A stretch of DNA of 64,000 nt from Rhodocaloribacter sp964552015 (GTDB taxonomy: Bacteria; Bacteroidota; Rhodothermia; Rhodothermales; ISCAR-4553). Under the pieces are notes generated by a model. The model saw only the letters and a list, made by a program, of their open reading frames with translations. It did no database searches and had not been told where the DNA came from. The position numbers were made by a program, and so were the translations under genes. Positions 49,583-59,055 of the stretch are shown one piece after another (positions within the stretch are counted from its first letter, which is position 1; every line of letters begins with the position of its first letter). The stretch covers positions 1 through 64,000 of the forward strand of contig CAZKFR010000001.1 of the NCBI GenBank assembly GCA_964552015.1. Direction: 5' to 3'.

Positions 49583-51490
49583 ATGGTCATGAAAAAGTAT
49601 AAAAACAAAGCACTGGTTCTCGGGGTTGCCGTCAACAACCGGTCGGTCGATGCGGTCCTGATGAGGGAAGGCGAGGAAGGGCCGGAAGTGCTGAAGACGT
49701 TCCGCCGGTCGCGGAACGCCAGCTTTGTCACGGCCGAACTGAACGACGCCGCCCTGATGGCCGACGAGACCACCAGCTCGGGCGATTTTACGATTCAGTT
49801 CGGGGAAGGAGAGGACAGCGCCACCAATCTGTTCCTGGCCTCGGAGTTCGACGGCCTCGAACCGACCGATACGACGGGGGAAGCCGGGGCGGGCAACGAC
49901 GCGTCGTCCCGCAACACGTTTGACTTCGAACTGGTCGACATCCTCGCCGAGTGTGCGGATGCCGGGTACACGGAGCTGGTCGTCTCGTTCTGCAACAGCG
50001 CGCTCGAGGTCCAGGCCGTCGAACTACGCATCGGGGCGGACGAAGGCAACAAAGGGGAGCCGGCCGCGCGGGGCAAGGCCGCGAAGAAGGGCAAAGCCCG
50101 GAAGAAGGCGGATAAGCCGCTGGACCACAGCGCGTTGCTGGAGCGGCTGGCGGCCCAGCAGGAGGAGAAATACGAGCCGGATCAGGTAGTCTTCATCCCG
50201 ATGACGCCGGTGGATGAGGTGGCGCGGTATCTGGCGCTGATCCGCAAGCCCGGGGACCTGATCGTCGAGACGGTACAGGCGCTACGGGAAGAAAAGCGGG
50301 GCGTCGTCACCCCCATGCTGGATACCGAGGTGCATGCGTACCTGGGCCTCTCCCGGGCCGTGGATCTCCTGAAGAACCGCAACCTGCTGGAACAAGACGC
50401 GGCGGCGCCTGCCGATCCGCTCCAGGATCGGTACCGGACGCTGGTGGTACGTGCCGGCGTGGAAGATACCCTGGTGCTGTTCATCGAGGAGGGGCGGCTC
50501 CAGCACTACGAGAGCCTGCGCTCGATCACCACGTTCGACGCGCCGGAGACGATTTGCAGCCGCATCCTGCTGCTTCAGGACGAATATGCCACGGGGGACG
50601 TCCACCAGGTGCTCGTCATGGCCGAGGACCGGGAGGCCGCGCTGGTCGAGAGCTTCAGCCTGTTCTTCCCGGAGGCCCAGGTAGAGCCGCTGTGGACGTA
50701 TGTGCCGCGGATGCCCGAGACGGAGGGACGCCTGGAGCGGAGCCGCGTCATGGCCACGCTGGCGGCCCTGCGCGTGCTCGGGGATGCCTTCTACGACGAG
50801 GTGTTCGAACGCGTCAACCTGATGCCGGCCCGGCTCATGCGGCGCCAGTTCACCATGCCGCTGCCCTGGCATGCCGTGGCCATGCTGGCCGTGCTCTTCT
50901 GCACGGTCCTGTTCTTCGTCTACCGCTACTTCGACAACGAACAGGCCAAGGCTGCCATCGAAGACCGGCTCAAGGTCGGTACGGTGGCCGAGGTCGAGGC
51001 GGATGCCCGGGTGTTGCAGGCCCGCATCGACAGCATGAAGGCGGCCACCAACGGGTACCTCCGCGCTCTCGACGTGCTGGACTCGCTGCTCGTCGGGAGC
51101 GACCAGTGGAGCCGGGCGCTGGAGAAGATGGCGCGTGAGACGGCGGCCATCTCGGGGGGCATCTGGGTCGAGAGCTGGCGGCAGGAGGGGCCGGTGCTGG
51201 CCCTGGAGGGCAATGCCACCGACCGTCGCTACATCGTCGAACTGGCTGACCGGCTCGATGCCTCGATCCGGAGTCTGACCTTCTCGGAGATCCGCGACTG
51301 GCCGGTCTACACCTTCCGGATGACCTTCCCGATGTCCCAGGAGTTGCCCGAGGCGGCCCGCTACCTGCGCGAGCATGTGCAGGTGTCCGTCACGACCGCC
51401 GACGCAGCCGCGGGCGCCAGCCCGTCCGGCGGGGAAACCGTGCCACCCGCCGGCACCATGCGCCGGACGGCACTGACCCCGACCCCCTGA
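49583..51490 (+). CDS. PilM-PilN-like fusion protein
   Basis: A 635-residue protein joining the type IV pilus inner-membrane parts PilM and PilN (GspL-like). Residues 1-420 look like a divergent actin-like PilM: KALVLGVAVNNRSVDAVLM, ELVVSFCNSALEVQAVEL, YRTLVVRAGVEDTLVLFIEEG. A lysine-rich insert near 155-180 (GKAAKKGKARKKADK) is unusual. One membrane helix lies at about 430-450 (AVAMLAVLFCTVLFFVYRYF), after NLMPARLMRRQF, the short cytoplasmic NLLP-like motif of PilN; the rest is a periplasmic coiled coil and ferredoxin-like domain. ATG at 49589 is an alternative start. Confidence 0.82.
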   Translation: MVMKKYKNKALVLGVAVNNRSVDAVLMREGEEGPEVLKTFRRSRNASFVTAELNDAALMADETTSSGDFTIQFGEGEDSATNLFLASEFDGLEPTDTTGEAGAGNDASSRNTFDFELVDILAECADAGYTELVVSFCNSALEVQAVELRIGADEGNKGEPAARGKAAKKGKARKKADKPLDHSALLERLAAQQEEKYEPDQVVFIPMTPVDEVARYLALIRKPGDLIVETVQALREEKRGVVTPMLDTEVHAYLGLSRAVDLLKNRNLLEQDAAAPADPLQDRYRTLVVRAGVEDTLVLFIEEGRLQHYESLRSITTFDAPETICSRILLLQDEYATGDVHQVLVMAEDREAALVESFSLFFPEAQVEPLWTYVPRMPETEGRLERSRVMATLAALRVLGDAFYDEVFERVNLMPARLMRRQFTMPLPWHAVAMLAVLFCTVLFFVYRYFDNEQAKAAIEDRLKVGTVAEVEADARVLQARIDSMKAATNGYLRALDVLDSLLVGSDQWSRALEKMARETAAISGGIWVESWRQEGPVLALEGNATDRRYIVELADRLDASIRSLTFSEIRDWPVYTFRMTFPMSQELPEAARYLREHVQVSVTTADAAAGASPSGGETVPPAGTMRRTALTPTP

Positions 51491-51511
51491 ACCGATAGAT
51501 TGCATCCTGCC

Positions 51512-52510
51512 ATGTCGAACTTTGCTCAGAACATCGTTGTGCTGGTCGTCTGCTGGCTGCTCGTCACCGGCGCCGGTATCTACGTCACCTACTTCGATCA
51601 GCCCGAGGATCTGGAACGGCTCGAGAAGGCCGAAAAGGTGAGCCGGATGAAACAGGCCGAGCTGACCGCCCTGATGGCCGAGGAGGCGTCCACCGCCGAG
51701 CAGGCCGAGGAGATCCTGCGTCGCTGGAACGCGCGCTATAAGATCATCCCCCGCGAGCTGGACGATGAGGAGGTCGTCGCCTACCTGAACTACCTCAGCC
51801 GGGATGGCTTCGAGAACTTCGACATCACGTTCTCGGGGGAGAAGGGGTCGAAAGACTTCAACAAGTACGTGTACCAGGTGAGCGGCCGCGGGTATTTCGA
51901 CCGGCTCTACCGCGTCGTCTGGGAGCTCGAAAACAACCGCTACTTTTTCCGCGTGCGCAACCTCAACCTGGAGCACATCGATCTGGTGTCGAAGGATCCG
52001 AGGACGCAGCGGGAAGCGCTCAAGGTGATGGTGTCCTTCACCATGACCGTCGAAGCGTATTTCGGCGGGGCCGAGGGGTTGAGTGCCGACACGGAGCAGA
52101 CCGGCGCCGAGTCCCGGCGGGCCCTTTCGGAGGGGCTCTTCACCGAACTGCCGCCGGTCCCGATGGAGGTGCTCCCGGCCCGGGAACCGGCCAAGAACCC
52201 CTTCTTCCCGGGCATCCTGGAAACGATCCCGCCGAATACGGACAACCTCGTCGACGTCGAGGAGGCACGACTGGTCTCCATCGTGGCCGGCCGGGCCATC
52301 TTCGACTGGAACGGTGAGTACCACCAGCTCGACGTGGGCGACCGTGTCTACCTCGGCAAGATCATCGAGATCGATCCGACACAGGATCGCGTCGTGGCCC
52401 GGCTCAACAAAGGCGGGATCATCGACGAGATCGAACTCGAACTGCAGACGGGCGAGCGGTACCGCCAGGCGCTCGGCCCGGCCAGCCTGACCCCCGTACA
52501 GAAACAGTAA
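51512..52510 (+). CDS. PilO-PilP-like fusion protein
   Basis: A 332-residue bitopic protein: one N-terminal membrane helix (NIVVLVVCWLLVTGAGIYV), a coiled coil (LERLEKAEKVSRMKQAELTAL), a PilO-like ferredoxin domain (SGRGYFDRLYRVVWELENNRYFFRV in part) and, after a proline-rich linker, a C-terminal PilP/GspC-like beta domain (LVSIVAGRAIFDWNGEYHQLDVGDRV in part: AIFDWNGEYHQLDVGD). It would bridge PilM-N and the secretin. ATG 51512 preferred over TTG 51500. Confidence 0.8.
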   Translation: MSNFAQNIVVLVVCWLLVTGAGIYVTYFDQPEDLERLEKAEKVSRMKQAELTALMAEEASTAEQAEEILRRWNARYKIIPRELDDEEVVAYLNYLSRDGFENFDITFSGEKGSKDFNKYVYQVSGRGYFDRLYRVVWELENNRYFFRVRNLNLEHIDLVSKDPRTQREALKVMVSFTMTVEAYFGGAEGLSADTEQTGAESRRALSEGLFTELPPVPMEVLPAREPAKNPFFPGILETIPPNTDNLVDVEEARLVSIVAGRAIFDWNGEYHQLDVGDRVYLGKIIEIDPTQDRVVARLNKGGIIDEIELELQTGERYRQALGPASLTPVQKQ

Positions 52511-52545
52511 CCCAACCCACCCGATGTGTTGAAGAGGCTAGGATT

Positions 52546-53943
52546 ATGAAACGTATGTTCACCCCTATTCGCAATCCGCTCGTGCTGCTGGGGCTGTTGC
52601 TGCTGACCGGCCAGGTGGTGCCGGCCGTGCAGGCCCAGGTCCGCCCGCCGGAGCGGCAGATCCGGGCGTACATCCCGCCGGATCAACTCGTCTCCTTCCT
52701 GCCGTCGACGCCGTTCGACCGGTTCATCGACTTCCTCAACCCCATCTTTCAGCGGGTGACGGGCAAACAGGTCATCGACCCGGAGTCGCGTACCCACCCG
52801 ATCGGGATCTCGATTGCCGGCATGCACTTTCTCGATGCCTTCGAGCTCGTGCTCCAGTACAACGGGCTGACGTTCCGGGAGACGGATCGCTACTTCATCG
52901 TGGAGAAGGCGCCCGAAGATCCCGGACTGGTGCTCGATGCCGAGCAGGCCACCGGACGAGCCGTGGCTGCCACGACGAAAACGCTCGAATTGCCGGCCTC
53001 GCTTGACACGCGCGAGATCCAGATCAATGCCATCCTGTTCGAACTCGATCACACCCGGGCCCGGGACATGGGGATCAACTGGAGTGTGTTTCTGGGCGGA
53101 ACGTCCGGTGGACAGGGCGGTCAGGGGGGAAGCGGCGGTGCGTCGGGCGGGAACTCCGGCAACGGCCAGGCCGGCGGACGCAACTTCTTCCTGAAAACCG
53201 ACGACCTGTTCGATGGCATCAAGGACATCGTCGAGTCGCCCGATCGGATCAACTTCAGCGACCTGAACCAGTTCTTCCGCCTGGCCGAGCAGGAGGGCAT
53301 CGGGGAGACGATCGCCAGCCCGAGTGTGACGGTGCAGAGCGGGGAAAAAGGTCGCATCCAGATCGGGACGGACGTGCCCGTGCAGGTACGCGACTTCGCC
53401 GGCAACACGGTCACGCAGTTCTTCTCGACCGGGATCATTGTGGACGTGACGCCGACGCTCATCGAGCAGGCCCTCGCCGACACGGCCGGTGCCCCGACGC
53501 TGGAGTTCATTCACCTGAACGTGAAGGTGGAAAAGTCGGGAAGCTCCCCTTCGGCCAGCGGCCCCATCATCGACCGCAACACTGCCAACACGCAGGTGCT
53601 CCTGCTCGATGGCGAACAGACCGTCATCGGGGGGCTCTATTCGACGGACGAGTCCGTCTCGCGCACGGGGATCCCGATCCTGAAGGACCTGCCCGGCTGG
53701 TTCTTCGGCCTCCGCTACATCTTCGGGCGGACGCAACGGTCGACGACCCAGAAGGAACTCCTGATCGTGCTGCAGGCTCGTGTACTGGACCCGCTCGAAG
53801 CACGGGCCGGCAAGCCGCTGCGCAAGAACCTGCTGGATGAACAGCGGCAGCAGATTCGCCAGATCCTGAACCAGTTCAACAGCAAGGTGGGTCAGCAGAC
53901 GCGCATGATGGACAAGTACCGGGTGAATCCGGAAAAAGACTGA
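52546..53943 (+). CDS. Secretin (PilQ/GspD family)
   Basis: A 465-residue outer-membrane secretin, short for the family. Signal peptide ends AVQAQ (about residue 31). One N-terminal domain (GISIAGMHFLDAFELVLQYNGLTF) is followed by the secretin core: ELDHTRARDMGINWSVFLGG, a glycine-rich loop at 184-212, IASPSVTVQSGEKGRIQIGTDVPV and the closing LLLDGEQTVIGGLYS and ILKDLPGWFFGLRYIFG with KELLIVLQARVL. Fewer N domains than GspD or PilQ are present. Last gene of the pilus-like operon; a hairpin follows. Confidence 0.9.
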   Translation: MKRMFTPIRNPLVLLGLLLLTGQVVPAVQAQVRPPERQIRAYIPPDQLVSFLPSTPFDRFIDFLNPIFQRVTGKQVIDPESRTHPIGISIAGMHFLDAFELVLQYNGLTFRETDRYFIVEKAPEDPGLVLDAEQATGRAVAATTKTLELPASLDTREIQINAILFELDHTRARDMGINWSVFLGGTSGGQGGQGGSGGASGGNSGNGQAGGRNFFLKTDDLFDGIKDIVESPDRINFSDLNQFFRLAEQEGIGETIASPSVTVQSGEKGRIQIGTDVPVQVRDFAGNTVTQFFSTGIIVDVTPTLIEQALADTAGAPTLEFIHLNVKVEKSGSSPSASGPIIDRNTANTQVLLLDGEQTVIGGLYSTDESVSRTGIPILKDLPGWFFGLRYIFGRTQRSTTQKELLIVLQARVLDPLEARAGKPLRKNLLDEQRQQIRQILNQFNSKVGQQTRMMDKYRVNPEKD

Positions 53944-53966
53944 ACGGTGACGGGTCTCCGAAAGAA

Positions 53967-54002
53967 CGAGAGGCGGTTCTCCGGTCGGGGGGCCGCCTCT
54001 CG
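53967..54002. terminator. Bidirectional hairpin between convergent genes
   Basis: CGAGAGGCGG at 53967-53976 pairs with CCGCCTCTCG at 53993-54002 around a 16-base loop, between the secretin stop and the stop of the leftward membrane protein gene. No long T-run. Confidence 0.7.
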
Positions 54003-54725
54003 TCATGCCGCGCGGGTCAGCGGGGCGACGTCGTGCCCGGCCCGGAAGATGACGTGGTGGCGATAGCCTTTCCGGGTCGTACGGAGGAGCGGGAGGGCCG
54101 TCTCCGAGGCAAAACAGTGCAGCGAGGCGATGAGGTGGTTCGTTTCGTCTCGAAAGCGATGCCGTTGCCAGAAAAGATAGAGGTCACCGATCAGCAGCGC
54201 CGGGACGATCAGCGGGGCCACGAGATAGTTCGATGCGGAAACGATGAACTCGTACGCGAGAAAGGTCCCGGCGAGCCCGAGAAGGAGCACCGCGTCGGCC
54301 AGTATACCGCCGAGGTGCAGACGCCGCAGGCAGGTTGCCGCCGTGCCTGCGGGCACCTGACCGGGATGGGCGGACGGTGCGTGCACCATGCTCCGGAGCG
54401 TGGTGGCCACGTAGGTGCGCCGGGCGAAGCGCGGTTCATGCAGGAGACGGAACAACAGGTGTGGTGCCGCCTCGAGATAGAGGATGAACTGACACTCATG
54501 CGTCAACTGGCGAACGAGGCGGTGGGAACGGATCAGGAGGACGATGCGACGGGCCAGGTAGAGACCAAGCAGCAGCATGCACAGGCGCCAGAGGTCTTCA
54601 CCGGGCGAGGGCGGGTACAGGACGGGCAACGTGGAGGCCACGAACAGGGTCAGGCCGGCCATCCAGCGGTGCCGGCGTGCCAGGTCGAGTAGATGCCGAC
54701 CGTCTTGTTCGAGGCAGGATGCCAT
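54003..54725 (-). CDS. Hypothetical membrane protein
   Basis: A 240-residue protein I do not recognise. Hydrophobic segments: WMAGLTLFVASTLPVLYPP, LCMLLLGLYLARRIVLLI, AVLLLGLAGTFLAYEFIV and YLVAPLIVPALLIGDLYLF; so about four membrane helices with a loop rich in His and Arg between the second and third. A rightward frame covers almost the same bases, but only this strand gives clear membrane helices, so I favour it. It stands alone beside the pilus cluster. Confidence 0.55.
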   Translation of the reverse strand: MASCLEQDGRHLLDLARRHRWMAGLTLFVASTLPVLYPPSPGEDLWRLCMLLLGLYLARRIVLLIRSHRLVRQLTHECQFILYLEAAPHLLFRLLHEPRFARRTYVATTLRSMVHAPSAHPGQVPAGTAATCLRRLHLGGILADAVLLLGLAGTFLAYEFIVSASNYLVAPLIVPALLIGDLYLFWQRHRFRDETNHLIASLHCFASETALPLLRTTRKGYRHHVIFRAGHDVAPLTRAA

Positions 54726-55073
54726 GGTACTGCGACGCTACGAAGCGATCAGGTGGGGACAAAGACGGTACGAAACGGGGATCGGTTTCGCAAGCGCTTT
54801 CACGAAGTATTTTGTTCGGAAAGGGTCACGATGAACAACTTGAAAGGGAAGGTTTTAGCCGGATCATGGTGAGGGGAGGGCAGGGCGTCTCGAGGAGGTT
54901 TCGTTGCGTGTTCATGTCCACGCCGGGAAGCCAGAGATCGCGCAAGAGGAGGGGTCGGAAAGCACGTCGTGGGGTAAAGAGCAGCGCGGGTCCAGGTGGA
55001 CGATATGCTTGCGTATTCTTTCGTGACGGATGCCTATCTTGCCCCTCAGCCTGCATGCGGACGAGATGCGATC
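54726..55073. other. Gap of 348 bases before the M28-like lipoprotein gene
   Basis: No gene is supported. A rightward open frame reaches back to 54996, but the lipoprotein signal peptide of the next gene begins at 55074. I see no convincing hairpin or promoter pair. Confidence 0.5.
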
Positions 55074-56456
55074 ATGCGATACCTTCATCTCCTGGTGCTA
55101 CTGCTCTACGGGTGCAGCGGTGTGCCGGTCGGAGAACCGGACGTGGTGCCGCTGACCAGCGAGCCCGTATGGTCGGAGGAGGCGTTCCGGCAGCACCTCC
55201 GCGTTCTGGGAAGCGAGGCCCTGGGAGGGCGTATGACGGGAACCCGGGGCTATCTGCAGGCTGCCGGATACGTCGAGGCGCAGTGGCGGCTGGCCCTCCT
55301 CCAGCCCGTCACGGAGACGAGTTTCAAGCGACTCTACCCGGTGCAGGTCCGGGTGCCACGACGTATCCGGGTCCAGATGTCCGCGCGCGATTCCCTGTTT
55401 TTCGTACCGGGCCTAGAGGTGATGCCGGATCCCGGGACCGGGGGCGGGACGCGCGTGGCACGCCAGCTCACTACCCTCCGGGATTCCTCGCTTACGCTCT
55501 CCGGGGCCGCCGTGATGGTGCCCGACTCGGCTTTCCATGAGGGTATGGCCGCCGAGGTGGCGGCGCGGGGCGGTGAGGTAATGCTGGTCGTGGGGGAGCT
55601 GTGGCCCGGCGTGCGCGGCATGCCGGAGGCGCCGTTACCGATCGTTCGCATACGGCCGGAGGCGGCCATGCGGCTGGCCGGCCTGAGCCGTGACGGGCTC
55701 CTGCGGTGGATGCAGGGGACGAAGCGACGCCGTCTGTTCGCTGACCTGGTGGTCACGGTCGAGCACGAGGCTTCGCCCTACGTGTGGGGTCTCAACCTGC
55801 TGGGGTTCGTGGCCGGACAGCACCCCGTCCCGGCCCGGGAACTCGTCATCGTCTGTGCTCACCTGGACGGGCCGGGGCAGCCGGCCGGCGTGCGGGTGTA
55901 TGATCCAACGCGCAGCGGGGCCGCGGCGGCCGCCGTCATCGAACTCGCACGCCGGTTTTCATCGATGGCGCACTGGACGGACCTGCCGGAACGGACCATC
56001 CTGTTCGCCCTGTGGTCGGGCTCAACGTTCGATCACGCGGGGCTGCGGGCTTACCTGCAGGCACCGTCATGGCCGCTCGACCGGACCCGGTCCGTCATCT
56101 ATCTGGGCCTCGAACGGGACGAGGTGGCGGCGGTCCGGGCGCTTCTGGCCCCGTACGACGTGCCGCTCGAGGCCGTCGTCGTGCCCGATTCGCTCTACGA
56201 GACGCGCCGGCCCGTGTTGGTCCCGGAGCCGGCCTGGCTGGCCTATGCACGGCGCTACCGGCCCGATCTGCCGCGACCGGAGCCCCCCGACGACGACCTT
56301 GCGCTGGAGCATGCCGTGCAGCGGGCACTGTATCTGGCCCGCGTGGGCGAGCGTCTTCTGCTCCGCGAGAGCGAAGCCTACGATCCGCTCTGGTCCCGCC
56401 CGCCGGCTGAGTCGCCTCCGGTTCGAGCCGATACGACGCTCAATCGCACCAGGTGA
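55074..56456 (+). CDS. M28 peptidase-like lipoprotein, probably degenerate
   Basis: A 460-residue lipoprotein: LLLYGC lipobox with Cys14. The fold matches M28 zinc aminopeptidases: FRQHLRVLGSEALGGRMTGTRGY at the start, AVMVPDSA (PA-type insert), ELVIVCAHLDG, then AAAAVIELARRF and RTILFALWSG. In active enzymes the second of these is followed by DDxxSG and EE; here they read YDPTRSG and GSTFDH, so at least the two glutamates are missing. It may bind but not cut peptides. The 3' end overlaps the convergent CoA-transferase by 17 bases. Confidence 0.75.
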   Translation: MRYLHLLVLLLYGCSGVPVGEPDVVPLTSEPVWSEEAFRQHLRVLGSEALGGRMTGTRGYLQAAGYVEAQWRLALLQPVTETSFKRLYPVQVRVPRRIRVQMSARDSLFFVPGLEVMPDPGTGGGTRVARQLTTLRDSSLTLSGAAVMVPDSAFHEGMAAEVAARGGEVMLVVGELWPGVRGMPEAPLPIVRIRPEAAMRLAGLSRDGLLRWMQGTKRRRLFADLVVTVEHEASPYVWGLNLLGFVAGQHPVPARELVIVCAHLDGPGQPAGVRVYDPTRSGAAAAAVIELARRFSSMAHWTDLPERTILFALWSGSTFDHAGLRAYLQAPSWPLDRTRSVIYLGLERDEVAAVRALLAPYDVPLEAVVVPDSLYETRRPVLVPEPAWLAYARRYRPDLPRPEPPDDDLALEHAVQRALYLARVGERLLLRESEAYDPLWSRPPAESPPVRADTTLNRTR

Positions 56457-57723
56457 GCGACTTGAACCGCTCGAAGGCCGCCCGTTCCAGCGCCTCGCGA
56501 TGATCCGGATGGGCGATCTCGATCAGCGCCCGCGCGCGCTGGCGCAGGTTCTTGCCGTACAGGTTGGCGATGCCGTATTCGGTTACCACATAGTGCACGT
56601 GGGCCCGCGTTGTGACGACGCCCGCGCCCTGCTTCAGGTACGGGACGATGCGCGAGATCCCTTTCGACGTTTGCGACGGCAGCGCGATGATGGGCTTGCC
56701 GCCCTCGGAGAGCGAGGCCCCTCGGATGAAGTCCATCTGCCCGCCGACCCCGGAATAGAGCCGTGTCCCGATCGAGTCGGCACAGACCTGGCCGGTCAGG
56801 TCCACTTCGATGGCACTGTTGATGGCGGTCACTTTGGGGTTGCGCCGGATGACGGCCGTATCGTTGACGTAGGCGACGTCGAGCATGGCCACCTGCGGGT
56901 TGTCGTCCACGAAGTCGTACAGGCGGCGCGTGCCCATGAGGAAACTGCTGACGATCTTGCCGGGGTGGCGGGCTTTGCGGGCATTGGTGATGACGCCGCG
57001 CTCGACGAGGTCGATGATGCCATCCGAAAACATTTCGGTATGCACGCCCAGGTCCTTATGGTGGATGAGGGCGGCCAGCACGGCGTCCGGGATGGCGCCG
57101 ATGCCCATCTGCAGCGTCGCTCCGTCCTCGACCAGTTCGGCACAGTACCTCCCGATGGCCCGTTCGATCTCGCTCAGGACCGGGGGGGCGTGTTCGGGGA
57201 GGGGATCCTCCACCTCCACGGCGTAATCGATGTCGTCGATGTGCACGATCCCATCGCCGTGGGTGCGCGGCATGTTGGGATTGATCTGCGCCACGACGAC
57301 GCGGGCCGACTCGACGGCGGCGCGGGTGGCATCCACCGAGACGCCCAGCGAGCAGAACCCGTGACGGTCGGGCGGAGAAACCTGCACGAGGGCCACGTCG
57401 AGCGGGAGGATGCCGCGGCGGAACAGGGCCGGCACTTCGCTCAGGAAGACGGGAATGTAGTCGGCGCTTCCTTCGGCCACGGCCGGCCGTACGTTGGCAC
57501 CGATGAAGAGGGCGTTCGTAAAAACGCGCCCGGCAAACTCGGGGGCCGCGTAGGGGGCAGCGCCCTCGGTGTGCAGGTGAACGACCTCCAGCCGGTTCAG
57601 CGACCGGGCGCGTTCGGTGAGGGCCTGCACGAGGCGCTGCGGGGCGGCGGCCGCGGTGTGGATGTATACGCGATGGCCGTCCGATACGACGGAGACGGCT
57701 TCTTCGGCGGTGACGATGTTCAT
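56440..57723 (-). CDS. Acetyl-CoA hydrolase/transferase family (4-hydroxybutyrate CoA-transferase-like)
   Basis: A 427-residue family I/II-like CoA-transferase. Recognisable: HTEGAAPYAAPEFAGRVFTNALFIGANVR in part (HTEGAAPY, FIGANVRPAV), FLSEVPALFRRG, DVALVQVSPPDRHGFCSLGVSVD in part, LQMGIGAIPDAVL, the catalytic glutamate in LGVHTEMFSDGIIDL, and GVGGQMDFIRGA. This arrangement is that of 4-hydroxybutyrate or acetate:acyl-CoA transferases. The physiological acyl group is not known. ATG 57723; upstream is a divergent MscS gene. Confidence 0.9.
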   Translation of the reverse strand: MNIVTAEEAVSVVSDGHRVYIHTAAAAPQRLVQALTERARSLNRLEVVHLHTEGAAPYAAPEFAGRVFTNALFIGANVRPAVAEGSADYIPVFLSEVPALFRRGILPLDVALVQVSPPDRHGFCSLGVSVDATRAAVESARVVVAQINPNMPRTHGDGIVHIDDIDYAVEVEDPLPEHAPPVLSEIERAIGRYCAELVEDGATLQMGIGAIPDAVLAALIHHKDLGVHTEMFSDGIIDLVERGVITNARKARHPGKIVSSFLMGTRRLYDFVDDNPQVAMLDVAYVNDTAVIRRNPKVTAINSAIEVDLTGQVCADSIGTRLYSGVGGQMDFIRGASLSEGGKPIIALPSQTSKGISRIVPYLKQGAGVVTTRAHVHYVVTEYGIANLYGKNLRQRARALIEIAHPDHREALERAAFERFKSLTWCD

Positions 57724-57924
57724 GACGGGTAGCGGGGTAGAGTCTGGTAAGCGGTTCGTCGGGCTCAACATACGGCCTCCGGCCCGGAGCCCCTGTAGGG
57801 GTTTCCCCGAAAGGATATGACCTTTTGGCGAAGAAGGGCGCCATGACACGGCCTCGGCCCTGATGTTCACCGGGCCGTTGGTAGTTTAGGAAGAAGAACG
57901 TGGACAGATAACGATGCCGGAACG
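57724..57924. other. Divergent promoter region, CoA-transferase / MscS
   Basis: 201 bases between two divergent starts; presumably both promoters. No repeat or hairpin of note. Confidence 0.4.
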
Positions 57925-59049
57925 ATGAACGGAATGATGCAGCAGATGACTTCCTGGATGGATACCCTGATCGCCGGGGCGCCCCTGATCGAGTGGGTAC
58001 GGGCCATCGGGATATGGGCACTGCTCTCGGTGGTGTTCATCTTCGTGCAGCGCGTGCTGACCCGGCGCATGGACGCGCTCGCCCTGCGGACCCGCAACAC
58101 GATCGATGACGTCATCGCGGCGGTATTGCGGCAGACCCGTGCCTATTTCCTCGTGGGGCTGGCCTTCTATGCGTCCGTGGCCATCGTGCAGTTGCCCGAC
58201 GCCGTCATCGACTGGGGGGGACGCATCGCCTTCATTCTCCTGCTGCTGCAGGTCGTTCGCTGGGGCGGTGGGCTGATCACGGAGTACATGGAGCGTTACC
58301 GGCAGCGGCATCTCGAAGCCGACCCGGCCGCCGTCACGTCCATGCAGGCGCTCGGTTTCATCGGGCGCCTGGTGCTCTGGACGGTCGTCCTGCTCATGGC
58401 CCTCGACAATTTCGGGGTGGACATCACGGCGCTCGTCGCCAGCGTCGGGATCGCGGGGGTCGCCATCGGGCTGGCCGTGCAAAACATCCTGGGCGACCTC
58501 TTTGCCTCGCTCTCGATCGTCCTCGACAAGCCGTTCGTCGTGGGCGATTTCATCATCGTGGGGGAGCACATGGGCACCGTCGAGCACATCGGGCTCAAGT
58601 CCACCCGCATCCGCAGCCTGACCGGCGAGCAGCTCATCTTCTCGAACAATGACCTGCTGCAGAGCCGGATCCGGAACTTCAAGCGGATGCGGGAACGGCG
58701 GGTGGTCTTTTCGATCGGCGTGGTGTACCAGACACCGCCGGATCAGCTGGCCCGGATCCCACAGATCATCCGGGAGATCGTCGAGGCGCAGGACCGGGTG
58801 CGCTTCGACCGGGCCCACTTCAAGGCGTTCGGGGACTTCTCGCTCAACTTCGAGGTGGTGTACTGGATGCTCGACCCGGACTATACGTTGTACATGGATA
58901 CGCAGCAGGCCATCAACCTGGCGCTGTTCGAACGCTTTGGCCGGGAAGGGATCGAGTTCGCCTATCCGACGCAGATGCTCTACGTGCAGTCCCTGGCGAC
59001 GGACGCGAAGGGGGACGGCGAGCGGGCGGTGCCCCGGGCCGAAGCCTGA
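57925..59049 (+). CDS. MscS-family mechanosensitive channel
   Basis: A 374-residue small-conductance mechanosensitive channel homolog. Four to five membrane helices are visible, the last being the pore helix GIAGVAIGLAVQNILGDLFASLSIVLDKPF in two parts (GVAIGLAVQNILGDLF, SIVLDKPF) followed by VGDFIIVGEHMGTVEHIGLKSTRIRS, the beta domain, and a C-terminal alpha/beta domain (NFEVVYWMLDPDYTLYMDTQQ). It would open under membrane tension to release solutes. A single gene unit. Confidence 0.92.
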   Translation: MNGMMQQMTSWMDTLIAGAPLIEWVRAIGIWALLSVVFIFVQRVLTRRMDALALRTRNTIDDVIAAVLRQTRAYFLVGLAFYASVAIVQLPDAVIDWGGRIAFILLLLQVVRWGGGLITEYMERYRQRHLEADPAAVTSMQALGFIGRLVLWTVVLLMALDNFGVDITALVASVGIAGVAIGLAVQNILGDLFASLSIVLDKPFVVGDFIIVGEHMGTVEHIGLKSTRIRSLTGEQLIFSNNDLLQSRIRNFKRMRERRVVFSIGVVYQTPPDQLARIPQIIREIVEAQDRVRFDRAHFKAFGDFSLNFEVVYWMLDPDYTLYMDTQQAINLALFERFGREGIEFAYPTQMLYVQSLATDAKGDGERAVPRAEA

Positions 59050-59055
59050 ACCGGG

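Noticed and set aside
54033..54692. A 219-codon rightward frame antisense to the hypothetical membrane protein
   Set aside because: It lacks hydrophobic or domain structure, whereas the leftward frame shows four clean membrane helices.
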